From the NCBI GenBank assembly GCA_013178275.1, contig JABLWZ010000015.1:46020-110019 (forward strand): DNA of 64,000 nucleotides. The letters are read 5' to 3'. Positions 43,962 to 51,918 of the stretch are shown in pieces (positions within the stretch are counted from its first letter, which is position 1; each line of letters starts with the position of its first letter). Source of the DNA: Bacillota bacterium (GTDB lineage Bacteria > Bacillota > Ch66 > Ch109). The notes beneath the pieces were generated by a model that was not told where the DNA came from, made no database searches, and saw only the letters and a program-made list of their open reading frames with translations. Both the position numbers and the translations under genes were made by a program.

Positions 43962-45344
43962 ATGGCTGCTGAAAGAGTATCGGAGCGGGTTTCCATGGTT
44001 GTCTTCGAGGGCGGAGGATATGCCTCCGAAGCCGAAGGGATAGTCGCCAAGGTCCGCAAGGCAATAGTCCTCGATCTTATAGAATTGGCGGGAGAGATCA
44101 GAGAAATCGACGAGGTTCTGTTAGTAACCGGCTATGAAGACCTGGTAAAACCAGCCCAGAAACTGGGGGCGGCGGTTGATCTGGATAGGATCGACAGCCC
44201 CTTCAGTTTTGGTCAGAGACTGCGCGATGTCATCAACGATTACCACCTGCAGAACGTGCTCTACTTCGGAGGTGCGGCTGCTCCCCTGATCAGCAGAGAG
44301 GACCTGACCCGGATGGCCCTGGCGCTCAAAGAACAGAAGAACCTGGTCATGGCCAACAGTTTTAACTCGGCTGATTTTGTCGCCTTCACCCCTGGTGCGG
44401 CCATAAACAACATCGAACTCCCGGTCATCGACAACCCGCTGGCTAAAAGACTGCACAACGAAGCAGGCCTGCGGATGGGGATGATAGAACCCAACCTGTC
44501 TACCAATTTTGATGTCGACACGCCTATAGATGTGATGGTCTTGGGCGTGCAGCCCCGAACTGGTGCGAGAACTAAACGGACTATCCGGGGCCTGGAGTTA
44601 AACCTCTCACGGCTGGAAATCACCAAGAAGATACTGGTAGATCCCGAAGCGGAGGTCTTAATCTACGGAAGGATCAATCCCGACACCAATGCCTACCTTA
44701 ACAACAGTGCCCGGTGCCGCCTCCGTCTGTTGGTCGAGGAGAGGGCGATGCGGGCCTCGGGTCGGCTTGATCGCGGGGAGGCAAGGTCCATACTGGGCAT
44801 ACTGCTGGAACAGCGATCTCCCCGGGAGTTTTTCCACTGCCTGGCGGAGCTGTGTCAGTGTGCTTTTCTGGATACCCGGGTTTTGTTCGCGCATCTGAAA
44901 AAAAGTGTTTCCAAGTCGGATCGGTTTAATTCTGACCTGGGCAACTATCAGGCGATAGAAGACGAACTGGTGAGAGAATTCACCAGGGAGGCCGCCGCCG
45001 CCCCTATTCCGGTGGTGTGCGGGGGTCACGCGCTGGTGAACGGCGGGGTATGGGCCATGATAGACGCGGCCAATATCGAAAAACTGGGGCGGAACAACGA
45101 GGACAAGATTCATCGTATTGTAGTTGAGCTGGGGGCGCCAATCTGCGGGCTGACCGTGGATGTGCTGATCAACTACCTTGACCTCAACATAAAGGTGGTA
45201 GCTATAACCGACGCCTACAGCACTCGGATTGACCCGCCGTTGAGCATGGAGATCCAGGCGGGTCAGGTACTGTATATCCTGGGTTCCGATAAACAGGTAA
45301 ACTATTTCCTGGAGTATGTAAGCCCCAACCGTTCTTTGGATTAA
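43962..45344 (+). CDS. Unrecognised 460-residue protein with MobA-like nucleotidyltransferase features
   Basis: I do not recognise a named family. The first 200 residues have the feel of a MobA/CofC-type nucleotidyltransferase: a glycine-containing N-terminus, DEVLLVTGYEDLVKPAQKLGA, NVLYFGGAAAPLIS, and NFDVDTPIDVMVLG, similar to the DxDTPxDL motif of those enzymes. A long helical middle follows, then SMEIQAGQVLYILGSDKQVNYFLEYV, which resembles a TrkA-C-type strand pattern. AAAGGAGG precedes ATG 43962. It follows the chemoreceptor by 33 bp and ends convergently with the UDP-glucose dehydrogenase gene. Soluble; function unknown. Confidence 0.75.
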   Translation: MAAERVSERVSMVVFEGGGYASEAEGIVAKVRKAIVLDLIELAGEIREIDEVLLVTGYEDLVKPAQKLGAAVDLDRIDSPFSFGQRLRDVINDYHLQNVLYFGGAAAPLISREDLTRMALALKEQKNLVMANSFNSADFVAFTPGAAINNIELPVIDNPLAKRLHNEAGLRMGMIEPNLSTNFDVDTPIDVMVLGVQPRTGARTKRTIRGLELNLSRLEITKKILVDPEAEVLIYGRINPDTNAYLNNSARCRLRLLVEERAMRASGRLDRGEARSILGILLEQRSPREFFHCLAELCQCAFLDTRVLFAHLKKSVSKSDRFNSDLGNYQAIEDELVREFTREAAAAPIPVVCGGHALVNGGVWAMIDAANIEKLGRNNEDKIHRIVVELGAPICGLTVDVLINYLDLNIKVVAITDAYSTRIDPPLSMEIQAGQVLYILGSDKQVNYFLEYVSPNRSLD

Positions 45345-46654
45345 TACTCCGGGACCAGCTGATTCCGGCTGCGGCCTATTCCAAGATAACGGAACCCAGC
45401 CTGTTTTATTGCTATCGGGTCCAGTGCGTTGCGGCCGTCCATCAGGAAGAAGGGCGGCTTCATTACTCCTTTAATCTGGTTCCAATCTAGGGCGACATAC
45501 TCTTCCCATTCGGTGGCCAATAGAACCGCTGAGCAGTCGCGGCAGGTGGCATAGGGGTTCTGGTTAAACACCACCGCAGAGGGGAGTTTTTTCTGGGCAT
45601 TCTCGATCGCGATCGGGTCGCAGGCGGTTACCTCGACCCCTTCCCCCAGCAGCTGATCAATTATGTCCAGGGCCGGGGCCTCCCGTACGTCATTGGTTCC
45701 CGGCTTAAAAGCGAGACCCAGGACTGCTACCTTTTTATTATCCGCCGGCAGAGCCTGAAGGATTTTTCGGGTGGCCAGCACCCGCTGCCGCGAGTTGACC
45801 TCGATCACTGCTTTGAGCAGACTGAAACAGTGCCCGTATGAGGTCGAGATATAGTCCAGTCCTCGAGTGTCCTTTGGGAAACAGGACCCGCCGTATCCCA
45901 GCCCGGCCTTCAAGAATTGGGGGCCGATACGTTTGTCCATCCCGATCGTCTCGGCGATGATATCGATATCGGTACCCAGCCGCTCACAGAGGTTGGCTAT
46001 TTCATTGATAAAGGAAATCTTGGTCGCCAGAAAGGCATTAGAAGCATACTTGACCATCTCCGCACTGGTAACATCCATGAATACTATCGGCGCCGCCAGG
46101 TCGTGATAGAGGTTGGCCACGGTCTTCGAGACCTCTTGATCATTACAGCCGATTACTATACGGTCGGGAAAGTACCAGTCCTGCACCGCTTTTCCCTCCC
46201 TAAGAAACTCGGGGTTGGAGACATAGTCGATCTTGAACTTGGAACGGGAAAATACTCGCTCACACACAGACTGGCCAAAACCGGGAGGGACCGTGCTCTT
46301 CATCACTACCTTCAGAGGTTTTTTAGCCAGGATCGCCAGGTCCGAAGCGACCTCATAAACCTGCGACAGGTCGATCCGTCCGTCGGTCTTGGCCGGAGTG
46401 CCCACCGCGACGATAACTATTTCCGCCTGCTCCAGGGATGAAGCCAGGTCGTGGGTGAAGGACAACCGGTTGTCTCTCAGCGCTTCCCAGAAGATGTAAT
46501 CGAGGTCTTTCTCGTATATCGGCAGTACGTTTTGGCGCAGTTGTTCGAGCTTTTCCTGGTCTTTATCCACTGCTGTCACCGTATGCCCCGACCTGGCAAG
46601 GCAGCATGCCGCTACCATCCCGACGTAACCAGTACCAACAACGGTAATCTCCAA
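45341..46654 (-). CDS. ugd: UDP-glucose 6-dehydrogenase
   Basis: Oxidises UDP-glucose to UDP-glucuronate with NAD+. N-terminal Rossmann motif ITVVGTGYVGMVAACCLA, STVPPGFG, SNPEFLREGKAVQDWYFPDRIVIG, and the catalytic cysteine in GYGGSCFPKDTRG. The C-terminal half has GLAFKPGTNDVREAPALDI. I chose TTG 46654 because AAAGGAG lies 7 bp upstream; GTG 46663 would overlap that site. About 437 residues. A PhoP-box series in the divergent region leading to a glycosyltransferase suggests that UDP-glucuronate feeds a glycolipid or teichuronic-acid-like polymer in phosphate starvation. Confidence 0.95.
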   Translation of the reverse strand: MEITVVGTGYVGMVAACCLARSGHTVTAVDKDQEKLEQLRQNVLPIYEKDLDYIFWEALRDNRLSFTHDLASSLEQAEIVIVAVGTPAKTDGRIDLSQVYEVASDLAILAKKPLKVVMKSTVPPGFGQSVCERVFSRSKFKIDYVSNPEFLREGKAVQDWYFPDRIVIGCNDQEVSKTVANLYHDLAAPIVFMDVTSAEMVKYASNAFLATKISFINEIANLCERLGTDIDIIAETIGMDKRIGPQFLKAGLGYGGSCFPKDTRGLDYISTSYGHCFSLLKAVIEVNSRQRVLATRKILQALPADNKKVAVLGLAFKPGTNDVREAPALDIIDQLLGEGVEVTACDPIAIENAQKKLPSAVVFNQNPYATCRDCSAVLLATEWEEYVALDWNQIKGVMKPPFFLMDGRNALDPIAIKQAGFRYLGIGRSRNQLVPEY

Positions 46655-46774
46655 ACCAAACACTCCTTTCTAGCAATCGGCGCGACTACCTGATAATTCT
46701 CATGCTTAATCATAATCAAGTAATTTCATTTTTTGGTGAAGGCTTGGTTAAGAAATACACAATGGGGTTGATAT

Positions 46775-46828
46775 TTAAAAAATACTTAATCATTGTCTAA
46801 CCGAGGTTTAACATTCCAAGGTTATATT
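46775..46828. promoter_or_regulatory. PhoP box series between ugd and the second GT4 gene
   Basis: Repeats begin at 46775 (TTAA), 46786 (TTAA), 46797 (CTAA) and 46808 (TTAA), exactly 11 bp apart. TATATT at 46823-46828 starts 15 bp after the last one, giving a good plus-strand promoter for the glycosyltransferase-MFS pair. I see no matching -10 on the ugd side. Confidence 0.75.
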
Positions 46829-46875
46829 TAGAAAAAAGCGCGTATTTAACTGGATTATCGAAGGGGGTGCATAAA

Positions 46876-48027
46876 ATGCGGCTGGCCATGTTTACCGATA
46901 CCTACTACCCACAGGTGAATGGTGTGGCGCGGACACTGGAACGGGTATCCTCCTTCCTGCATCGCCAGGGCATTCCTCACCTGATCTTTGCTCCACGCTA
47001 CGATACCTCTTCCTCCAACAAGGACAACGTTTATCTCCTGCCGGCGATCGACCTGCCGATGTATCCCGAGTGCAAGGTGGCACTTCCCAATTATTTTCAT
47101 ATCCGCCGCACCCTGGACAGCTTTAAACCAGACCTCCTGTATTTGGTGACCGAGTTTTCCATGGGGCTTTGCGGATTAAAGTACGCCAAAGAACGGGGTC
47201 TGCCGGTGGCGGCGGCTTACACCACCAATTTTCCCGACTACCTGGCTTATTACCGGATGGGTCTGCTCAAGAACTGGGCCTGGAAATACCTGCAGTGGTT
47301 TCATAACCAGTGCCACCTGAATCTGTGCCCCTCTCACACAATTAAATCAACACTGAATAATAAAGGTTTCAAGAATCTCGAGGTCTGGGGGCGCGGGGTG
47401 GAAACCGATTCGTTTTGTCCCGGTAAGCAGAGCGACCTGCTGCTGCGGATGTCACCCGGCAAAAAACTGTTTTTGCTCTATGTCGGGCGTTTTGCACCGG
47501 AAAAGGACCTGGATGTTTTGTTTGAGGCCTGGAGGGCAGTTTCCCAGGAGATTCCTGAGGCGCAGCTGGTTATGACGGGTGATGGACCGATAGCGGAAGA
47601 ATTAAAAAAGCAGTATCAGGACGAGGTGGTGTTTACCGGGTACCGGCACGGAGAAGAGCTGGCATCGATCTACGCGTCCAGCCAGGTGTTCGTATTCCCC
47701 TCCACCACAGAAACCTTTGGTAATGTAGTGCTGGAGGCCATGGCTTCCGGGCTGCCGGTGGTGGGTCCAGCCGCGGGGGGAGTCAAAAACCTTATCATTG
47801 ACGGTGTGAACGGTATCTCCTGTACTCCACGCGATCATCAGGAAATGGCGGCGGCTATCATTCGACTGGCCAGGGACCATAAACTCCGCCAGAGGTTAGG
47901 GAACCAGGCGCGTGATTTCGCACTCAACCGCTCCTGGGAAACCCTCCTTAAAAACCTGAATGAAATCTTCCAGGGGCTGGTAATCCGTCAGGAGTTATCA
48001 GAAAGGACGACTCGAAAAGCAGGGTGA
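46876..48027 (+). CDS. GT4-family glycosyltransferase, paralogue of the 12.6 kb enzyme
   Basis: A 383-residue GT-B glycosyltransferase beginning MRLAMFTDTYYPQVNGVARTLE. Motifs match the paralogue: VTEFSMGLCGLKYA, LLYVGRFAPEKDLDVLFEAW, TGDGP and TTETFGNVVLEAMASGLPVVG. ATG 46876 follows GAAGGGGGTG; GTG 46867 is less well spaced. The next gene is an MFS transporter 8 bp on. A glycosyltransferase paired with an MFS protein recalls YpfP-LtaA glycolipid synthesis and flipping in Gram-positive bacteria, although YpfP itself is another family. Donor could be UDP-glucose or UDP-glucuronate from the divergent ugd. Confidence 0.87.
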   Translation: MRLAMFTDTYYPQVNGVARTLERVSSFLHRQGIPHLIFAPRYDTSSSNKDNVYLLPAIDLPMYPECKVALPNYFHIRRTLDSFKPDLLYLVTEFSMGLCGLKYAKERGLPVAAAYTTNFPDYLAYYRMGLLKNWAWKYLQWFHNQCHLNLCPSHTIKSTLNNKGFKNLEVWGRGVETDSFCPGKQSDLLLRMSPGKKLFLLYVGRFAPEKDLDVLFEAWRAVSQEIPEAQLVMTGDGPIAEELKKQYQDEVVFTGYRHGEELASIYASSQVFVFPSTTETFGNVVLEAMASGLPVVGPAAGGVKNLIIDGVNGISCTPRDHQEMAAAIIRLARDHKLRQRLGNQARDFALNRSWETLLKNLNEIFQGLVIRQELSERTTRKAG

Positions 48028-48034
48028 TGAAAGA

Positions 48035-49261
48035 TTGCACTTGCTGGTGATAGCCATAGTTGAATCGGTTCGGGGAGCCCTGGTGTTTTCACTGCTGCCG
48101 CAATACGGCTCATTGTTGGAGGGGTACTCGATTTCTTTGATCGGCACCCTGGTTTTTCTTCTCTATCTGCTTGACAACTGTTTTCGGATACCAGCTGGGT
48201 GGTGGGCTGATCGCCAGGGGGGCAGAGTGCTGCTGCTGAACGGGATCGCCATATCCACTCTGGGGGTAATAATTATATTCACCAACGGCACCAAAGCGGG
48301 ATTATTGCTGGGAACCAGCCTATTTGGAATGGGGGCGGCACCGGTATGGCCGGTGGTGGTTTCCCAGGTGGTGAGGAAGTCCCTCAAGAGTCGTTTGGGC
48401 GAGTCCCTCAGCTGGGTCTTTATCGCCTGGTTGGCGGGGAGTGGGGTTGGGATAGTAGGGATCAACTTTCTCCTTTCCCAGTCTTATTCGGCGGCCTTTT
48501 GGTTTCTGCTCGGTATCCTGGCGGCGGCTTTCCTGATCGCCGCCACCATGTCCCATAAGAAGATTGACCAGCCTGATAAACAAGGGCTGTCCGGTTACAT
48601 CGCCGATTTAGGGAAGGAAATGGCATCTTTGTGGTTCCTCTATCCGGGGATGCTGATACAGACCATGTCCTTAGGTCTGCTGATGCCGATTGTAGCCTTA
48701 TACATCCGAGGGAAATTCGGCATGAGCGCGGAACAGTTCAGCCTTATTCTCACCGGCGCCGGAGGCGTCACCGTATTGATGCTGGTGCCCACTGGTAAAA
48801 TCGCCGATTATTTAGGTGAGAAATGGATGCTCACCCTCGGCCTGCTGCTGTCATCCGCCTGCCTGATAGGGCTTCCGTTTATTAATCTGTTGTATCCTAC
48901 TCTGTTTATAGGAGCCCTGCTTGGAGTTTCCTACTCAATAATCCTTCCCGCCTGGAATCGGTTTCAGGCCCGGGTGGCGCCTCCCGAAAAACTGGGTTCC
49001 ATGTGGGCTGTTTTCATGGCGATAGAAGGGATAGGGATTGGTATAGGTTCCTTGGTTGGAGGGATGGTGGGAGAAAGGTACGGTTATTCGGCTCCATTCT
49101 TCCTAAGCGGCTGCATGCTGTTAGTAATGGCAATGTTTTATATACTGATGAAAATAGAAAACCTCTCGGGCAATACCGTGGAAAGGATTAAGGATGAACG
49201 TGATCAGGTCCAGGTAAAAGGCTGGGCCAACCAAAGCCGGCGTGAATCTATTAGAGGCTAA
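48035..49261 (+). CDS. MFS transporter, candidate glycolipid flippase
   Basis: A 408-residue major facilitator protein with about twelve hydrophobic segments. MFS loop motif A appears as PAGWWADRQGGRVLL after TM2 and as PTGKIADYLGEKWMLT in the second half. The C-terminal tail is charged and cytoplasmic. It starts at TTG 48035 (or TTG 48041) directly after the glycosyltransferase. LtaA, the Gram-positive diglucosyl-diacylglycerol flippase, is also MFS, so a similar job is plausible here; a sugar or drug exporter is possible too. Confidence 0.85.
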   Translation: MHLLVIAIVESVRGALVFSLLPQYGSLLEGYSISLIGTLVFLLYLLDNCFRIPAGWWADRQGGRVLLLNGIAISTLGVIIIFTNGTKAGLLLGTSLFGMGAAPVWPVVVSQVVRKSLKSRLGESLSWVFIAWLAGSGVGIVGINFLLSQSYSAAFWFLLGILAAAFLIAATMSHKKIDQPDKQGLSGYIADLGKEMASLWFLYPGMLIQTMSLGLLMPIVALYIRGKFGMSAEQFSLILTGAGGVTVLMLVPTGKIADYLGEKWMLTLGLLLSSACLIGLPFINLLYPTLFIGALLGVSYSIILPAWNRFQARVAPPEKLGSMWAVFMAIEGIGIGIGSLVGGMVGERYGYSAPFFLSGCMLLVMAMFYILMKIENLSGNTVERIKDERDQVQVKGWANQSRRESIRG

Positions 49262-49704
49262 AAGCTGATGCAATGGCTCATCTTGATGCAGTTGGTTCGG
49301 GATATCAACCGGTTGCCGATACGGTTGACCGCGATACGATACAGCGGCCGCCAGGTTTTTTCCAGATCAAATGGGATAGTTATCTTCGAGGAATAGAGTT
49401 CCTGGCACCTGGCCGATATCTCCGACTCGTCCTCGATAATCCCGCTGGGTTCTATGCTAAACAAACCGAAGACAGCCTCTAAAGACCGTAGATCGTGATA
49501 CTCTTCCAGGGTCAAGAGGTTCAGGGAATTCGCCATATCGATTTTATTATTCAGAGGGGACTCGTTTTCGGGGAGAAGATCCTGGGAACCCAAAACCAGA
49601 TAGGTCTGAATCAGGTTATCGAGTTTTTTCTCCAGGTAGTTCAACCCTGAAACCACCATCGTCCGGTCGACTTCCGCCTGCATCTCACCAGCCGGACCAC
49701 CCAT
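49258..49704 (-). CDS. Small MltR-like protein
   Basis: A 148-residue soluble protein. The middle, NLIQTYLVLGSQDLL...NNKIDMANSLNLLTLEEYHDLRSLEAVFGLF, follows the MltR (mannitol repressor) pattern of an RI-x-A-YSLGLI-x5-YxDL segment. The usual final IRNxFAH is not intact. The resemblance is by eye and weak. Its stop overlaps the end of the MFS gene convergently. Function unknown. Confidence 0.5.
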   Translation of the reverse strand: MGGPAGEMQAEVDRTMVVSGLNYLEKKLDNLIQTYLVLGSQDLLPENESPLNNKIDMANSLNLLTLEEYHDLRSLEAVFGLFSIEPSGIIEDESEISARCQELYSSKITIPFDLEKTWRPLYRIAVNRIGNRLISRTNCIKMSHCISF

Positions 49705-49727
49705 GCAAAATCACCACACCTTACAGA

Positions 49728-49925
49728 CTAATCGTAAATGTCCATCATTTCACACCGGTCCAAAACATCCTTTCTTTTTTCCAGCACCCAACCAGCGTTT
49801 AGAAACACCAGACTCAGAAAAGTCCACATCAGAAAATAAAATCCCTCTGCTTTAATAAGGCCGTAAACGCCGGTGACAAACGACAGAATCGCGGCCAGGA
49901 CAAACCAGAAAAGGCTGTATTTCAT
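49728..49925 (-). CDS. 65-residue two-helix membrane protein
   Basis: MKYSLFWFVLAAILSFVTGVYG... has two hydrophobic helices (about residues 4-23 and 29-48) and a charged C-terminal tail. On the minus strand TATAAT (49966-49961) is a likely -10, downstream of the pstS-side PhoP boxes but not at the standard offset. No family recognised. Confidence 0.55.
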   Translation of the reverse strand: MKYSLFWFVLAAILSFVTGVYGLIKAEGFYFLMWTFLSLVFLNAGWVLEKRKDVLDRCEMMDIYD

Positions 49926-49989
49926 TTTCGGTCCCCCCTCAAGGACAAATCTGTATTTCTATTATATAGTTATTCTCTACCGGCTTGGG

Positions 49990-50101
49990 TTAAGAGTTGG
50001 TTAAAGATATGTTAACAGCTGGTTAATTTGTCTTCGGCCCCGGAAATTTAAAACAACTCTTACACAACCTTAATAATTCCTTAAATTTTGGGTGATAACA
50101 T
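49990..50101 (+). promoter_or_regulatory. Double PhoP box series and promoter of pstS
   Basis: A first cluster of TTAA repeats begins at 49990, 50001, 50012 and 50023, exactly 11 bp apart. A second begins at 50048 (TTAA), 50060 (TTAC), 50070 (TTAA) and 50081 (TTAA). TAACAT at 50096-50101 starts 15 bp after the last repeat. Two clusters before the phosphate-binding protein gene fit strong phosphate control. Confidence 0.8.
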
Positions 50102-50141
50102 AAGGCAAAAGAATCCAACAATTGAAGGGAGAGATTTCTAG

Positions 50142-51005
50142 ATGTCCAGGTTCAAAGGTATTATTACAGTATCCCTTATTGCACTGAGTGTATTGGTGCT
50201 TACCATGCTCTCGGGATGTGGCTCCAACCAGCCAGCGCAAAACGCAACTCCGCAGCAGCAGCCAGCTGCCACCCAGGAAAAGGTAACCATAGCTGGGTCC
50301 ACCTCGGTTCAGCCCTTTTCGGAGATCATGGCGGAAAAATTCATGGCGACCAACAAGAACATCAAGGTTGATGTGCAGGGCGGCGGATCGGGAGCCGGAA
50401 TCCAGGCGGCCCAGACCGGAGCGGCCCAGATCGGTTCTTCTTCTCGTGAGCTGACCGCGCAGGAAAAGGCCACCCTGAAGGAGTTCATCATCGCCAAGGA
50501 CGGAATCGCTATCATCGTGCACCCAAGCAACACCCTGGCTGACCTCAAGATCGAAGACATCAGGAAGATTTTCGCCGGACAGGTAACCAACTACAAACAG
50601 GTGGGCGGACCGGACAAAGAGATCTCCCTGATAACCCGTGAAGCCGGTTCCGGGACCCGCAGCGCGCTGGAAGAGATCGTAATGGGCAAAGAAGCCAAGA
50701 TTTCTGACAAGGCTATCGTTCAGAACTCCACTGGAGCGGTCCGTACTGCAGTAGCCGCGGACCCCAAGGCCATCGGGTACATCTCGTATGCCAGCGTCGA
50801 CAAGAGCGTCAAGGCGACCAAGGTTGAGGGCGTCGAAGTGGGAGCCGCCAACATCGACAACGGCAGCTACAAGATCAGCCGCCCCTTCATCTACATGACT
50901 AAAGACACCCCGGCTGGCGCGGTCAAGGCGTATCTGGACTTCGTTCTGAGCAAGGAAGGTCAGGACATCCTTGAGAAGGAAGGACTGGTTCGGGCGGTAA
51001 AATAA
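50142..51005 (+). CDS. pstS: Phosphate ABC transporter substrate-binding lipoprotein
   Basis: A 287-residue phosphate-binding protein. A signal peptide is followed by the lipobox LSGC (about residues 26-29). Phosphate-site motifs are AGSTSVQPFSEIMAEKF, VQGGGSGAGIQAAQTGAAQIGSSSREL, and ITREAGSGTRSALEE. ATG 50142 follows GAAGGGAGAG. It is separated from pstCAB by a response-regulator gene, which is unusual. Confidence 0.96.
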   Translation: MSRFKGIITVSLIALSVLVLTMLSGCGSNQPAQNATPQQQPAATQEKVTIAGSTSVQPFSEIMAEKFMATNKNIKVDVQGGGSGAGIQAAQTGAAQIGSSSRELTAQEKATLKEFIIAKDGIAIIVHPSNTLADLKIEDIRKIFAGQVTNYKQVGGPDKEISLITREAGSGTRSALEEIVMGKEAKISDKAIVQNSTGAVRTAVAADPKAIGYISYASVDKSVKATKVEGVEVGAANIDNGSYKISRPFIYMTKDTPAGAVKAYLDFVLSKEGQDILEKEGLVRAVK

Positions 51006-51039
51006 CCGCCAAAAGGCAGCTAAATATCCCCATATGATT

Positions 51040-51073
51040 ACGGCTCACTGTAGAAAGTTACTCGGTGAGCCGT
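51040..51073 (+). terminator. Hairpin between pstS and the response regulator
   Basis: ACGGCTCAC (51040-51048) pairs perfectly with GTGAGCCGT (51065-51073) around a 16-nt loop, with no T tract after it. More likely a 3' stabilising or attenuating stem that keeps pstS mRNA abundant relative to the downstream regulator than a full terminator. Confidence 0.55.
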
Positions 51074-51116
51074 GATTAACATAGGGGATAATATACTGCG
51101 AGAGAGGTCTGGGTCC

Positions 51117-51803
51117 ATGAAGGAAAAAATACTGGTAGTCGATGATGAAGATACTATCCTGCGTCTCGTCGAGTACAACCTGGTCAAAGAAGGGTTCGAG
51201 GTCCTTACCTCCCAGGACGGCTCGGGGATAAAAGAGCGGATCAGCGCAGAAAAACCGGACCTTTTAATCCTGGACCTTATGCTGCCGGGGACCAACGGAT
51301 TGAACATCCTGAGAGAACTGCGCCAGGAAAAAATTCCTCTGCCGGTGATTATCCTTACCGCAATGGGAGATGAGACCGACCGGATACTGGGGCTGGAGAT
51401 GGGGAGCGATGACTATGTGACCAAGCCATTCAGCCCCCGGGAGCTGGTGGCCCGGGTCAAGGCGGTGCTGAGGCGGAGCAGCCCCCTCCCCCCAGCGAAC
51501 CTATTTGCCGTCGAACACCTGGAGGTTGATATCGACCAGTACGAGGTCAGGTCTGAGGGTCGATCCGTGCCGCTGACCCCGAAGGAGTTTGAGCTGCTGG
51601 TTTACATGGTTCGCAACCAGGGCCGGGTATTGTCCCGCGAATGCCTTATGGAAAATATCTGGGGACATAAGTACGATGGATCGACCAGGGTGGTGGACGT
51701 CCATATCCGTCACCTGCGTGACAAGATCGAAAAAGATCCAGAGAACCCGGGAATAATAAGAACCGTCAGAGGAGTAGGGTACCGCCTGTCAGGTAAAAAC
51801 TGA
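51117..51803 (+). CDS. OmpR/PhoB-family response regulator, first copy
   Basis: A 228-residue two-component response regulator. Receiver: ILVVDDEDTILRLVEYNLVKEGFEV, phosphorylated Asp in LLILDLMLPG, ILTAMGDE, and Lys in DDYVTKPFSPRELVARVKAVLRR. Winged-helix DNA-binding domain: PLTPKEFELLVYMVRNQGRVLSRECLMENIWG and RTVRGVGYRL. This is the PhoB/PhoP type. ATG 51117 is preferred over GTG 51072, which lies inside the preceding hairpin. It sits between pstS and pstC. No phoR-like kinase gene is in the window. Confidence 0.93.
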   Translation: MKEKILVVDDEDTILRLVEYNLVKEGFEVLTSQDGSGIKERISAEKPDLLILDLMLPGTNGLNILRELRQEKIPLPVIILTAMGDETDRILGLEMGSDDYVTKPFSPRELVARVKAVLRRSSPLPPANLFAVEHLEVDIDQYEVRSEGRSVPLTPKEFELLVYMVRNQGRVLSRECLMENIWGHKYDGSTRVVDVHIRHLRDKIEKDPENPGIIRTVRGVGYRLSGKN

Positions 51804-51830
51804 ACAATCCCGGCGTCAGGTTAAGTGTTT

Positions 51831-51884
51831 TTAAATAAATCTTAAACCTGCCTTAACAATCCTTTAACAATTAGTTTATATAAT
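51831..51884 (+). promoter_or_regulatory. PhoP box series and promoter of pstCAB-phoU
   Basis: TTAA begins at 51831, 51842, 51853 and 51864 and TTTA at 51875, all exactly 11 bp apart. A perfect TATAAT lies at 51879-51884, 15 bp after the 51864 repeat. No -35 hexamer is present, as expected for an activator-dependent promoter. This is the cleanest example of the type in the window. Confidence 0.85.
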
Positions 51885-51918
51885 TGGGTCGAGGGATTTA
51901 ATGGGAGGCATTATCTTA

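Noticed and set aside
43953..43969. TGGCACAATGGCTGCT as a sigma-54 promoter
   Set aside because: It overlaps the start codon of the 43962 gene, so it cannot serve that gene, and the -12 element is weak.
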